From Bog-756 sp963777665 (GTDB taxonomy: Bacteria > Actinomycetota > Acidimicrobiia > Acidimicrobiales > RAAP-2): a stretch of DNA of 64,000 nucleotides. The stretch is taken from the NCBI GenBank assembly GCA_963777665.1, contig CAVZRJ010000001.1, positions 1,240,001 to 1,304,000 of the forward strand, given 5' to 3'. Made by a program: the position numbers and the translations under genes. The notes under the pieces were generated by a model that did no database searches, was not told the DNA's origin, and was given only the letters and a program-made list of their open reading frames with translations. Shown here in pieces: positions 50,426 to 59,037 of the stretch; the first letter of the stretch is position 1; each line of letters opens with the position of its first letter.

Positions 50426-52528
50426 ATGACCACGACGGAGGGGCAGTCCGGGGCTGGGGCGTTGCCGAGGGCACTCGCCATCTATCTCCCCCAATTCCAC
50501 CCGATCCCGGAGAACGACGTCTGGTGGGGCAAGGGGTTCACGGAGTGGGCCAACGTGACCAAGGCCCGTCCCCAGTACCCGGGGCACTACCAGCCACACG
50601 TACCTGGTGAGCTCGGCTTCTACGATCTGAGGCTCCCCGAGGTCCGTGAGGCCCAGGCCGACCTGGCACGCGAGCACGGCATCTACGGCTTCATCTACTA
50701 CCACTACTGGTTCCACGGAAAGCGCCTCCTCGAACGACCGTTCAACGAGGTCCTCGCGTCGGGGCGCCCCGACTTTCCGTTCGCGCTGTGCTGGGCCAAC
50801 GGCGAGTGGACCGCCAACTGGAACGGCGAGGGCACCCTGCTGCAGCCGCAGAAGTACAGCGACCAGGACGACACGGCCCACATCCGATGGCTGCTCGAGG
50901 CCTTCGCCGACGACCGCTACATCAAGATCGACGGCCGGCCGTTGATGCTCATCTACCGGCCGCTCAACTTCCCGGACGTGAAGCGCACGACGGACATCTG
51001 GCGGGAAGAGGCGGTCAAAGCCGGCTTCCCGGACCTCTATCTGGTCTGGGTCGAGGGCTGGGGCCGCCCCCCCGGCGGGCCCGAGGCCCACGGATTCGAT
51101 GCGACGGTCGCCTTCATGCCGCGCGCGGTCGGCATCCACAACTTCGCGGTCGAGAGCGTGCGCACCCACACCGTGATCGACTACCGGGCGACCTACGAGG
51201 CAGTGCTCCACGAGCCTTCGTTCCCCTGGAAGCGGTTCCCCTCGGTGATGGTCGGCTGGGACAACACCCCGCGCCGCCCACGCAAGGCGACGATCTACGA
51301 CGGGGTCACCCCTGGCGAGTACCAGCGATGGCTGCAGCGAACCTTCGACAAGCACATCGGGGTGCGCGAAGAGGAGAACTACCTCCTCATCCTCGCGTGG
51401 AACGAGTGGGCCGAAGGGAACCACCTCGAGCCGGACCAGCGCTATGGCCGCGCCTTCCTCGAGGCGACCCGGGCGGTGCTCCTGCCCTCGGTGCGGGATC
51501 GCCGGACCGTACCCTTCCGCACCGGCGAGCCGGTGATCGACCATGGCGACAGCCCGTTGGTCGAAGAGGAGGACGGGTCGTCCCCGACCCTCGACCCGAC
51601 GATCATCGACTTCGACACCCCGGTGGCCAACGCCGCCGCGCTCGTACAGGAGCTGGGCATCGACAGTGCGCGGGGGGTGGTCGATCTCGGCGACACCACC
51701 GAGGCGCTCCGCAACGGGTTGCTCCACTACGGCATCGACTACCGGACGGCGGCCGGCACCGCTGGCGCGGCCGGCGCCGGGACCGTGCTGGCCAGGATCA
51801 CCGACCAGGCGTCGGCCGACCGGCTGCTCGACGGCTGCGCCGGCACCGGGGCGCTGCTCGCGCTCGACGTCCTCGAGGACCTGGCGGAGCCCGAATGCGC
51901 CCTGTCCGCCCTGTCCGCCTGGGCCCTCGCCCACGACGAGCCCTACCTCGTGGTCTCGGTGCCCAACGTCGCCCACTTCGACCTCGGGCTGGGTCTCCTC
52001 ACCGGTCGGTGGGGACCGACCAAGTCGGGGCTGCTGGACGCCACCCACCTACGGTTCTTCACCGAGCAGGCCCTCGAACGGCTCCTCGCGAGCTGCGGGT
52101 GGGCGATCGCCCAGCGCCACGACTACCAGGTCATCGAGTCCGACGACTACCACTCCGACCTGCTCGACCGGCTGCCCGAGGAGATGGTCGGCGCGCTGCG
52201 GATCCTCTCGCAGCACACCAACCCGAACTGGGCGGTCGAACACTTCATCTGGGCGCTGACCCCGTTCCGGATCGACCAGCCCCCGAAGTCCTTCGGCGAC
52301 GCGACGGCTCCGCCGCCCGAACAGACCGGTGGCGACACCATCGGCGAGGCCGTGGTCGCAGTTCGGCGCTACCTCGAGTCGATGGGCATCCTGTCCAGCG
52401 AGGTCAGACGCCGCGCCGCGGCCGCAGTCAAGCCACGGCCGACCTGGCAGCGGGCCGCAAGCAAGGCCATCAACTCGTCGCCGCGTCTCGCGTCGGCGTA
52501 CCACGCGGCGCGGCGCCGAATCGGCTGA
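50426..52528 (+). CDS. WbsX-like (GH99-like) protein fused to a degenerate methyltransferase domain
   Basis: 700 aa. Residues about 15-370 are a WbsX/GH99-like TIM barrel: LPRALAIYLPQFHPIPEND, WWGKGFTEWANV, YGFIYYHYWFHGKRLLERP, CWANGEWTANW and ILAWNEWAEGNHLEPD. These enzymes occur in polysaccharide clusters and are thought to cleave or rearrange glycans. Residues about 430-650 look like a SAM methyltransferase, with VVSVPNVAHFDLGLGLLTGRW and LLDATHLRFFTEQALERLL. The SAM loop is lost: VVDLGDTTEALRNG stands where DLGCGxG is expected. It may serve as a binding module. The C-terminus is basic. The sulfotransferase gene follows after 69 bases. Confidence 0.85.
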   Translation: MTTTEGQSGAGALPRALAIYLPQFHPIPENDVWWGKGFTEWANVTKARPQYPGHYQPHVPGELGFYDLRLPEVREAQADLAREHGIYGFIYYHYWFHGKRLLERPFNEVLASGRPDFPFALCWANGEWTANWNGEGTLLQPQKYSDQDDTAHIRWLLEAFADDRYIKIDGRPLMLIYRPLNFPDVKRTTDIWREEAVKAGFPDLYLVWVEGWGRPPGGPEAHGFDATVAFMPRAVGIHNFAVESVRTHTVIDYRATYEAVLHEPSFPWKRFPSVMVGWDNTPRRPRKATIYDGVTPGEYQRWLQRTFDKHIGVREEENYLLILAWNEWAEGNHLEPDQRYGRAFLEATRAVLLPSVRDRRTVPFRTGEPVIDHGDSPLVEEEDGSSPTLDPTIIDFDTPVANAAALVQELGIDSARGVVDLGDTTEALRNGLLHYGIDYRTAAGTAGAAGAGTVLARITDQASADRLLDGCAGTGALLALDVLEDLAEPECALSALSAWALAHDEPYLVVSVPNVAHFDLGLGLLTGRWGPTKSGLLDATHLRFFTEQALERLLASCGWAIAQRHDYQVIESDDYHSDLLDRLPEEMVGALRILSQHTNPNWAVEHFIWALTPFRIDQPPKSFGDATAPPPEQTGGDTIGEAVVAVRRYLESMGILSSEVRRRAAAAVKPRPTWQRAASKAINSSPRLASAYHAARRRIG

Positions 52529-52597
52529 ACAGACACTTCGACCCGGATCCCGGGACCGGACCACGACCCGACCGGACCACCGACACAGAGGACAACC

Positions 52598-53656
52598 ATG
52601 CCGAAACCAGCACCGCTCGACGAGCCGGCCGACGCCGGATCTCCGCCCACCGTTCCCGACGGACCGTGGCTCGTCGTCGTCGGGATGCATCGCAGCGGCA
52701 CCTCGGCGATCACAGGCGCGATGGCCGCGCTCGGGTTCCACGCTCCGCACACCGACGATCTCGCGGTCTGGGCCGAGAGCAACCCCGAGCACTGGGAGTC
52801 CCGGTCGATGGTGCAGGTCGACGACCAGCTCCTCCACAAGATGGGAGGGAGCTGGGAGGCACCCCCGCTGCGCGAGCCCGGGTGGGAGTTCTACCCCAAG
52901 ATCATCGAGCGCCCGGACCCGGACGCGGTCACCGTAGTAGCCGCCGCCTACCCCTACGACGGTCCCATCGTGTGGAAGGACCCCCGGGTCTGCCTGCTGC
53001 TTCCCTACTGGTTGCGCCTCCTACCCGGCCCGATCACCGCCCTGCTGGTGTGGCGCGACCCGCTGGCCGTGGCCCGATCATTGGTCCGCCGGGACAACAT
53101 GCACCTGGCCGACGGGATCGCGCTGTGGGAGCGGTACAATCGGTTGGCCCTCGAGGATCTCGTCGGCGTCGACACCTACGTGTGCAGCTACGAGTCGGTG
53201 TTGGCGGATCCGTCAACGGCCATCGGCGGCATCGCCACCTGGCTCGACTCCCTTCCGCAGTTCGCCGGTCGGGGCTTCGGGAAACAGGTCGGCGAGGCGG
53301 TCGGTACCATCTCGGCGCCGAGCCGCGCGGACAACGACAAAGGTAAGGAACTGCTCTTCCCCGAGCACCACGAGCTCATCAAGCGGCTCGGCGGCCTCGA
53401 GGGCGGACACTCCCCGCTCGGCCCGACCAGCCTCATGGAGGAGTCCGAGTGGACGACGGCGCTCCTCGACGCTCGCCGAACCAGTCGGACCAGGGAGGTC
53501 GAGCGCTTCCAGCAACATCTCGCGAAGTTCTTCGGTTCCACCTCGTGGCGGGCGACCCAGCCCTTCCGCGATGCAGTGGGCTTCCTCGCCTACAACGTTC
53601 GAAAGTACCGGGGGATCGCACAGCCCGAGGAGGAGGAGGGAGAGCCGAAGTGGTGA
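52598..53656 (+). CDS. Sulfotransferase family protein (PAPS-dependent)
   Basis: 352 aa, cytoplasmic. The PAPS 5'-phosphosulfate loop is VVVGMHRSGTSAITGAM and the 3'-phosphate motif is LLVWRDPLAVARSLVRRDN; VWKDPRVCLLLPYWL is a common middle segment. It transfers sulfate from PAPS, probably to a glycan. The C-terminal STSWRATQPFRDAVGFL is a segment often found at the end of glycosyltransferase-cluster proteins. ATG 52598 has GAGGAC upstream. Together with cysDNC about 5 kb away it makes the case for a sulfated surface polymer. Confidence 0.85.
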   Translation: MPKPAPLDEPADAGSPPTVPDGPWLVVVGMHRSGTSAITGAMAALGFHAPHTDDLAVWAESNPEHWESRSMVQVDDQLLHKMGGSWEAPPLREPGWEFYPKIIERPDPDAVTVVAAAYPYDGPIVWKDPRVCLLLPYWLRLLPGPITALLVWRDPLAVARSLVRRDNMHLADGIALWERYNRLALEDLVGVDTYVCSYESVLADPSTAIGGIATWLDSLPQFAGRGFGKQVGEAVGTISAPSRADNDKGKELLFPEHHELIKRLGGLEGGHSPLGPTSLMEESEWTTALLDARRTSRTREVERFQQHLAKFFGSTSWRATQPFRDAVGFLAYNVRKYRGIAQPEEEEGEPKW

Positions 53657-53678
53657 GGACCGGCCAGACTTCGGCGGG

Positions 53679-54857
53679 TCAGCCACGCACCCGAGCCTTG
53701 GCGACCACGTCGCGGTAGATCCCTTCGATCACCCGGCTGGCTTCGCTCACGTCGAACATGGAGCTCTTGTCCTTCGCCGCCCGGCCCAATCGGTGTCTCA
53801 GGTGGGGGTCGGAAACAATGCGCTGGAGAGCGTCGGCCAGCCGTGCGGGGTCCCCGGGGGGGACGATCAGCCCGTCGACACCGTCCGCGATGACCTGAGG
53901 CACACCGCCCACTGCCGTTGCCACGATCGGCATGCCCATACTGGTCGCCTCCATGAGGGAGACCGGCAGACCCTCCTGGCGGGAGGCGAGCACAAAGGCG
54001 TCCGAGCCGGCCAGCAATCGGAGGACGTCGTCGCGCTGCCCCAGGAACTGCAGCCGGTCGGCAATCCCGAGGGCGTCGCGCCGATCCCGCAATTCGTCCT
54101 CCAGCGGTCCCCACCCGACGGCCCCCACGTGCACCGGAACGTCTCGGTCGGCCAGCAGGCGGACCGCGTCCAACAGGACGTCGTAGCCCTTCTCCGGTCG
54201 GAGATTGGCCACGGTCAGCAGGAGAACCCGATCATCCGGCACGCCGAGCTCGGCGCGCACGTCGACCCGCATCGACTCCCGCTGGGAGAGGAGGGCATCG
54301 GCCATCTGCGTGTCCAGCCCATGGACGATGACCCGGGCCCGGCCTCGCAGTGCGGCGGGAAGGGCTTCGTGCGCCGCCTGTGACACCACGATCAACGAAC
54401 TGTCCCGAGCGATGCCGGCTCTGTTGAGCACACGGATGGCCACGGACGCCTTGTTCCAGAGGCTGTGCTCGGTGTAGACGACGGCCGGTCGCCGTGAGCG
54501 GGGCAGGGTGGCCACGACCAGGCGTCCGATGGCAGCGGTGTAGGGCAGGTGGAAATGAACGACGTCAAAGGTGTTGCGGTCGAGCAGTGCGCGCAAGCGG
54601 GCCGTCCACCGCAGATCCGCACTGCCGGTGGCGCCGAGCGCATGCACCGTGGTGCCGGCCTCGCGGATGGTGGGCACCAGCCCGTCCTTGTCGGCGAGGA
54701 CGTAGGCCACCTCGTAGTCGAAGGCCGTCCGGTCGCCACTGGCCACGGTATCGACCAGGAGCCGCTCGGCACCCCCGTGGCCCAGGCACTTGATGACGAG
54801 GAGGATGCGCAGCCTGGGCCGCACGAGACCGACCTCGCCCTGGCCCCCCGGGTCCAT
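53679..54857 (-). CDS. Glycosyltransferase family 4
   Basis: 392 aa GT-B enzyme, cytoplasmic. The N-terminal LLVIKCLGHGGAERLLVDTV (acceptor-side glycine loop) and VVHFHLPYTAAIGRLV are followed by the C-terminal LLTVANLRPEKGYDVLLDAV, then RQEGLPVSLMEATSMGMPIVATAVGGVPQVI with the E-x7-E donor motif. ATG 54857 is six bases after a TACGAT box. It is transcribed against its neighbours and converges on the sulfotransferase gene with 22 bases between. The transferred sugar is not known. Confidence 0.93.
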   Translation of the reverse strand: MDPGGQGEVGLVRPRLRILLVIKCLGHGGAERLLVDTVASGDRTAFDYEVAYVLADKDGLVPTIREAGTTVHALGATGSADLRWTARLRALLDRNTFDVVHFHLPYTAAIGRLVVATLPRSRRPAVVYTEHSLWNKASVAIRVLNRAGIARDSSLIVVSQAAHEALPAALRGRARVIVHGLDTQMADALLSQRESMRVDVRAELGVPDDRVLLLTVANLRPEKGYDVLLDAVRLLADRDVPVHVGAVGWGPLEDELRDRRDALGIADRLQFLGQRDDVLRLLAGSDAFVLASRQEGLPVSLMEATSMGMPIVATAVGGVPQVIADGVDGLIVPPGDPARLADALQRIVSDPHLRHRLGRAAKDKSSMFDVSEASRVIEGIYRDVVAKARVRG

Positions 54858-54863
54858 GGGACG

Positions 54864-54869
54864 ATCGTA
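54864..54869 (-). promoter_or_regulatory. Candidate -10 box (TACGAT) for the GT4 gene
   Basis: On the minus strand TACGAT, six bases, ATG 54857; predicted leaderless transcript. Confidence 0.45.
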
Positions 54870-54895
54870 CCGTCCGACTCCGGACCGGCCGGACC

Positions 54896-55054
54896 GATCG
54901 CTCGTGTCGCATTTTCGCCGATGAGCTCGGTCTGCAGGCCTTTCTTGACACCCCCTCGGCGACGGCTGAAGATCTCGTGATGGTCGAGACCGCCACACCG
55001 ATGCTCGAGCGCGCCGTGCGTCCGCGCCTCGCCCAGACCCGCTTGGGGACCTGA
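54896..55054 (+). pseudogene. Possible gene remnant without a start codon, upstream of asnB
   Basis: One plus-strand frame reads like protein rather than a GC shadow: RIFADELGLQAFLDTPS, then AEDLVMVETATPMLERAV, ending RLGT and TGA at 55052-55054. No ATG, GTG or TTG start is seen upstream in this frame before it becomes antisense to the GT4 gene. It may be the tail of a deleted gene. I cannot assign a family. Confidence 0.3.
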
Positions 55055-55058
55055 GCCG

Positions 55059-57032
55059 GTGTGCGGCATCGCCGGCATCTTCGATCCCGGCCTGACCCTC
55101 CCACCCGAGGACCTCGCCCGGCAGGTGGAGCAGATGACCGCGACCCTCGCCCACCGGGGGCCCGATGCCGAGGGGCGGTGGTCGGCGCCCGAGTTCGGGA
55201 TCGCCTTCGGGCACCGTCGGCTGGCGGTAGTCGAGCTCGGCCCGGAGGGCGGCCAGCCGATGATCTCCCGGAGCGGGCGGTGGGTGGTCACCTACAACGG
55301 TGAGCTCTACAACTACCGGGGCCTTCGCCACCAGCTGGCAGGCCAGGGCGTGGCGTTCCGTGGCGGATCGGACACCGAGGTGTTGATCGAAGCGATCGAT
55401 CGCTGGGGCCTCGACAAGGCGCTCGATGCGGCCGAAGGGATGTTCGCCTTCGCCCTCTGGGACCGCAGCCTCCGTCAGCTCCACCTGGTGCGCGACCGAT
55501 TCGGCGAGAAGCCGCTCTACTACGGGTGGATCGGGCGCGGGTTTGCCTTCGGTTCGGAATTGAAGGCCCTCTGCCGCGTCACGGGATTCGCTCCGGAGAT
55601 CGACCGGGACGCCGTCGCCCTGTACCTCCGTCACAATTGCGTGCCGGCCCCCCGGACGATCTACCGGGGGGTGTCCAAACTCCTCCCCGGTCAGCGCATC
55701 TGTCTGGGGATGGAGTGCCGGCCCGGTCACCTGCCCTCGTCGCACGCGTACTGGTCGGCCCGTGCGGCCATCGATGCGGCCCGTCGTCAACCGCTCGACG
55801 GCACGGCCCAGGACCTCGGCGATCGTCTGGAGTCGGTGCTCTCGGAGTCGGTGGCCGCCCGCATGGTGGCGGACGTCCCGGTCGGTGCCTTTCTGTCCGG
55901 TGGGATCGATTCGAGCATGGTGGTGGCGCTGATGCAGCAGCACAGCACCCAGAAGGTCCGCACATTCACCGTCGGCTTCGCCAATCGTGCCTTCGACGAA
56001 TCGGCCGACGCGGCGGCGGTTGCCGCCCACCTGGGGACCGACCACACCTTGTTGGAGGTGGACGACTCCGCCGCGGTCGAGATCTTCCCGAGCCTTCCCG
56101 ACATCTGGGACGAGCCGTTCGGCGACATCTCCGAGATCCCGATGCACCTGGTCAGCAAGTTGGCCCGGAGTCAGGTCACCGTCGCCCTCTCGGGAGACGG
56201 CGGTGACGAGCTGTTCGCTGGGTACAACCGCCACGCATGGCTGGATCGACTCTGGCACCGCGCCGCCCCACTGCCGGGTCCCGTCCGCAGGATGGCCGGC
56301 TCGGCTCTGTCGGCCGTGCCGCCCGGGCTCGTCGAGACAACAGCACGACTCATCGAGCTCGTCCCACCCCGAACCACAATCAGGAACCCCGCCTCCAAAG
56401 TGGACAAGGTGGGCAGGGTCCTTGCCGCCTCGGGTCCGGAGGACGCCTACCTGGCATTGGTGTCGTACTGGGATGACGCCGAGTCGATGGTGATCGGGGC
56501 AGGGCCGAACGGTTCGCTCGCATCCCGGCCGTCGGAGTGGCCGGCGCTCGACGGGATCACCGAGCAGATGCTCTGGCTGGACCTTGTCGGGTACCTCCCC
56601 GACGACATCCTCACCAAACTGGACCGTGCCGCCATGGCCACCTCACTGGAAACCCGGGTCCCGTTCCTCGATCGGGCCGTGTTCGATCTGGCCTGGAAGT
56701 TGCCCCTATCGGTCAAGTTGCACGACGGCACGACCAAGTGGCTCCTCCGCCAGGTGCTCACCCGGCACATGCCGGCCGAACTGTTCGAGCGGCCGAAGAT
56801 GGGGTTCGGGTTCCCCATCGGTCCCATGCTGCGAGGCCCCTTGCTGCGCTCCTGGGCCGAAGACCTCCTCGACGAAGGACGGCTCCGTCGCCAAGGACTG
56901 CTCGACCCGGCACCGATCCGCCGAGCGTGGGACCAACACCTCCACGGTCGGCGCGACCTGTCGTACCAACTCTGGGCCGTCCTCGCCCTCCAGGCCTGGC
57001 TGGAGCGATGGATGCCGGCTTCGAGTGGATGA
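55059..57032 (+). CDS. asnB: Asparagine synthase-like glutamine amidotransferase
   Basis: 657 aa, class II glutamine amidotransferase plus AMP-forming synthetase. The N-terminal nucleophile Cys2 is in MCGIAGIFDPG, with LAHRGPDAEGRW, VTYNGELYNYRGLR and SDTEVLIEAI in the glutaminase domain. The synthetase PP-loop is FLSGGIDSSMVVALM, followed by LSGDGGDELFAGYNRH and DILTKLDRAAMATSLETRVPF. In polysaccharide loci such AsnB copies probably amidate a uronic acid or similar carboxyl rather than aspartate; that is inference from the setting. The start GTG 55059 is fixed by the need for Cys at position 2. Confidence 0.93.
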   Translation: MCGIAGIFDPGLTLPPEDLARQVEQMTATLAHRGPDAEGRWSAPEFGIAFGHRRLAVVELGPEGGQPMISRSGRWVVTYNGELYNYRGLRHQLAGQGVAFRGGSDTEVLIEAIDRWGLDKALDAAEGMFAFALWDRSLRQLHLVRDRFGEKPLYYGWIGRGFAFGSELKALCRVTGFAPEIDRDAVALYLRHNCVPAPRTIYRGVSKLLPGQRICLGMECRPGHLPSSHAYWSARAAIDAARRQPLDGTAQDLGDRLESVLSESVAARMVADVPVGAFLSGGIDSSMVVALMQQHSTQKVRTFTVGFANRAFDESADAAAVAAHLGTDHTLLEVDDSAAVEIFPSLPDIWDEPFGDISEIPMHLVSKLARSQVTVALSGDGGDELFAGYNRHAWLDRLWHRAAPLPGPVRRMAGSALSAVPPGLVETTARLIELVPPRTTIRNPASKVDKVGRVLAASGPEDAYLALVSYWDDAESMVIGAGPNGSLASRPSEWPALDGITEQMLWLDLVGYLPDDILTKLDRAAMATSLETRVPFLDRAVFDLAWKLPLSVKLHDGTTKWLLRQVLTRHMPAELFERPKMGFGFPIGPMLRGPLLRSWAEDLLDEGRLRRQGLLDPAPIRRAWDQHLHGRRDLSYQLWAVLALQAWLERWMPASSG

Positions 57033-57141
57033 CGGACAGCGGCGGTGATCCGCACCCGGCTGTGTAACCTGTGGAGCCGGCCGGCCGCCACCACGTCGAC
57101 GGCGTTGGCCTGGGCACGCTGGTAAAGGGGGTAGGGCGGCG

Positions 57142-58291
57142 ATGGTTCCGGGCGTCGATGTGCACGATGGCCAGCGCGGAGCCCGGCAGCGGCGCGGATG
57201 CCGGGTGGTGACGACCTCCCTGACCGCACGCTGTCCTCCTCGCCAACCAGCTGCGCTCCCTGGCCGATGTCGACTGGACGGTGGTGTCGGGAGACCGGTA
57301 TGACGACCCCCCCACCGGTGTGGCCGTCGAGGTCATCCCCATCCGCCGCGAGCTCGCCCTGTCCGATCTCAGGTCCTTCGTCCGCCTCTGGCGGTATCTG
57401 CGCCGTGAGCGGTTCGACGTCGTGCAGACCCACACTCCCAAGGCCTCCCTCCTCGGGCTGCCGGCAGCCAGGCTTGCCGGCAGTCCAGCGTTCTACACGA
57501 TCCACGGGGCCCTCTACTTCTCCGACAACAGCCGTCTGGCCAACGTGATGGGCTGGTGTTTCGAGCGATGGTGCTGTGCGTGGGCAACCGAGGTCCTGGT
57601 GCAGAGCCGCGAGGACGAGACCGTCCTTCCGGGCGCGAGGATCTGCCCGGCCGGCAAGATCCGCTACGTGGGCAACGGCATCGTTCTCGAGCGGTTCCTC
57701 GAACCGGTCGAGCCCGCGCTGGGCGGTCCAAGGCCGATTGTCCTGATGGTCAGCCGGCTGGTGCGTGAAAAGGGGTGCGCCGACTTCATCGAGCTGGCGA
57801 CCACGCTCGGGGATCGAGCCGAGTTCGTGCACGTCGGTCCCTTCGAGCACGATCAGAGCGACGCCCTTTCCGGGGAGGAGGTGGCCACTGCGGCTGCGGA
57901 CGGGACCGTCCGCTTCGTCGGCGGCGTCGACGACGTGAGGCCGTACCTGGTCTCAGCGACGGTCGTGGTGCTCCCGTCGTACCGCGAAGGCATTCCCCGG
58001 GTGGCGATGGAGGCGGCGGCTACCGGTCGAGCGGTCGCCGCGTACGACATCCGCGGCGTGCGGGAGGTCATCGATCCTGCGCTCGGACTCCTCGCGCCCC
58101 GGGGGGACGTGGCCGCACTCACCGACATCCTCGCTGGTCTGCTCGATGACCCCGATCGCTGCGCTGAACTCGGAAAGCGATGCCGAGAGCAGGTCACCGA
58201 ACGGTTTTCCGAGACCGGGGTCATCGGTCGATTGCGTACGCTGTACGACGAACTCGACGAAGCACGACCGGCGACAGAGGAGACCCGATGA
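57142..58291 (+). CDS. Glycosyltransferase family 4, frameshifted near the 5' end
   Basis: About 382 aa after correction. ATG 57142, preceded by AAAGGGGG, opens a frame with GCRVVTTSLT; then one extra base at about 57226 shifts it. The main frame continues as HAVLLANQLRSLADVDWTVV, WRYLRRERFDVVQTHTPKAS, IRYVGNGIVLERF, VLMVSRLVREKGCADFIELA and YREGIPRVAMEAAATG (E-x7-E). Upstream in the main frame there is a TGA at 57221-57223. The catalytic C-terminal half is intact. The next start in the main frame would remove the N-terminal strand and glycine loop. ATGA overlap couples it to the deacetylase gene. Confidence 0.8.
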
Positions 58292-59037
58292 CCACCGACG
58301 TCCGGCTGACCGTGGACGTGGAGGACTGGTACGACGGGATGCGGGTGCTCGGGGAGCCACTCCCGAGGCCGGAGGGGGCCGCCAGTGGGTTGTCGGGCCT
58401 CATCGACCTGCTCGAACGATCGGGGAGGTCGGCACGGGTCACGCTCTTCGTGGTGGGGAACTACGCGGCGTCTGTGGCCGGCGAGCTCAAAGAACTCGTT
58501 GCGGGGGGACACGAGATCGCAAGCCACGGGCCCGACCACGGCCGTTTGCCCGAGGATCCGACCAGGTTGTCCGAATGGCTGCGCACGGGTCGAGGGATTG
58601 TCGAGGACCTGCTGCAGGTACCGGTGCAAGGCTTCCGTTCTCCGCGGTTCGACGTGCCGAGCTCGCTCGGCTTGGAGCGATACCGGGAGCTGGTGGCCGA
58701 CGCCGGATTCGCATACGTGACGGATACCTCGTACCTGGGCGAGCGTTCCCCCGTTCGCGAGCTCCCCGTGCTGTCGGTGCACGGGCTCCCGCTGGGCGGC
58801 GGGAGCTATCAGCGGCTCCTCCCTACCCAGGTGGTGTCTCGTGCCGTGGGCACGGGCGATGGGACCGCCGTGCTGTATTACCATTCGTACGATTTCGGGG
58901 CCACACTGCCCGGCCTCGGATCCATCCGCTCGATGGCCGTGGCCAAGCAGCTGGTGGGTCGAGGCAGGGTGGCAGCGGTGTTCGCGTCGGTGCTCGCCCG
59001 ATACGGAAGCAGGGTGTGTGCAGATGTCGAGCGGTGA
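58288..59037 (+). CDS. Polysaccharide deacetylase (CE4 / NodB family)
   Basis: 249 aa, metal-dependent deacetylase. Motif 1 is RLTVDVEDWYDG (catalytic and metal Asp), motif 2 is IASHGPDHGRLP (HxxxH metal ligands), and motif 3 is GFRSPRFDVPSS (Arg). Later VLYYHSYDFG supplies a His-containing C-terminal motif. There is no signal peptide, so it probably acts on a lipid-linked or nucleotide-linked precursor in the cytoplasm. The DUF3473-type C-terminus of EPS deacetylases fits the length. ATG 58288 overlaps the GT4 stop (ATGA), and its own end overlaps the next gene by 14 bases. Confidence 0.9.
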   Translation: MTTDVRLTVDVEDWYDGMRVLGEPLPRPEGAASGLSGLIDLLERSGRSARVTLFVVGNYAASVAGELKELVAGGHEIASHGPDHGRLPEDPTRLSEWLRTGRGIVEDLLQVPVQGFRSPRFDVPSSLGLERYRELVADAGFAYVTDTSYLGERSPVRELPVLSVHGLPLGGGSYQRLLPTQVVSRAVGTGDGTAVLYYHSYDFGATLPGLGSIRSMAVAKQLVGRGRVAAVFASVLARYGSRVCADVER

